Shown: piece after piece, positions 5,351-5,399 of the stretch
Numbering within the stretch: position 1 is the first letter of the stretch
Layout of the letters: every line of letters begins with the position of its first letter
Source of the DNA: Hydrogenophaga sp.
GTDB taxonomy: Bacteria > Pseudomonadota > Gammaproteobacteria > Burkholderiales > Burkholderiaceae
Reading direction: 5' to 3'
Length of the DNA stretch: 5,399 nucleotides
Assembly (NCBI GenBank): GCA_025458545.1
Contig: JALOSH010000332.1
Span: 1 to 5,399 of the forward strand
Notes under the pieces: generated by a model
What the model saw: only the letters and a program-made list of their open reading frames with translations
The model's database searches: none
Told to the model about the DNA's origin: nothing
Position numbers and translations under genes: made by a program

Positions 5351-5399
5351 TTAGCCCCGCGCCAGCGCGGCCGAGCGGGGGTGACCGCGCATGAAAACC
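5351..5399 (-). other. Upstream stretch of the pts operon, possibly the 3' end of another gene
   Basis: On the minus strand one frame runs open from the window edge to a TAA at 5351-5353, reading FMRGHPRSAALARG at its end, and would stop 11 bases before the EIIA start. I do not recognise it, and 15 codons cannot establish a gene. The stretch also contains CCGCG-ctgg-CGCGG and CCCCGC...GCGGGG pairings on the minus strand. It may therefore be a leader or the terminator of an upstream gene. Confidence 0.2.

Overview
The window is GC-rich, densely coding bacterial DNA. Proteins, gene order and codon use (G/C at most third positions) suggest a betaproteobacterium of the Burkholderiales, probably the Comamonadaceae. 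That placement comes from remembered protein families and gene order, not from a search. No rRNA, tRNA, CRISPR array, insertion sequence or phage gene was seen.

Left part (1-2394): the window opens inside lipA (lipoyl synthase, + strand), which ends at 511. Converging on it are two minus-strand genes: an exported DUF4124-type protein with four C-terminal cysteines (526-1017) and, upstream of that, a small AhpD-like carboxymuconolactone decarboxylase family protein with an intact CxxC...H motif (1103-1459). A 98-base divergent gap separates the latter from a plus-strand ten-helix EamA/DMT exporter (1558-2394), which most resembles the YddG-like branch.

Right part (2402-5339): one minus-strand operon, in transcription order EIIA of the mannose family, HPr (ptsH), enzyme I (ptsI), then a YaeR/GloA2-type VOC metalloprotein. 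EIIA and ptsH overlap by 32 bases. ptsH and ptsI are separated by 151 bases holding two perfect 8-bp inverted repeats. ptsI and the VOC gene are 10 bases apart. No sugar-specific EIIB or EIIC gene is present, so this looks like the short, probably regulatory phosphotransferase chain known from betaproteobacteria (PEP to EI to HPr to EIIA).

The main anomaly is in ptsI. The reading frame is broken near position 3255, where about 20 codons of the C-terminal PEP-binding barrel also appear to be missing. All the usual EI motifs are present on either side, but in two frames. The gene is either a recent pseudogene or the victim of an assembly error. If real, this copy cannot charge the HPr and EIIA encoded just upstream. 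I found no convincing entirely new system; the disrupted ptsI and the structured ptsH-ptsI spacer are the two things most worth checking.
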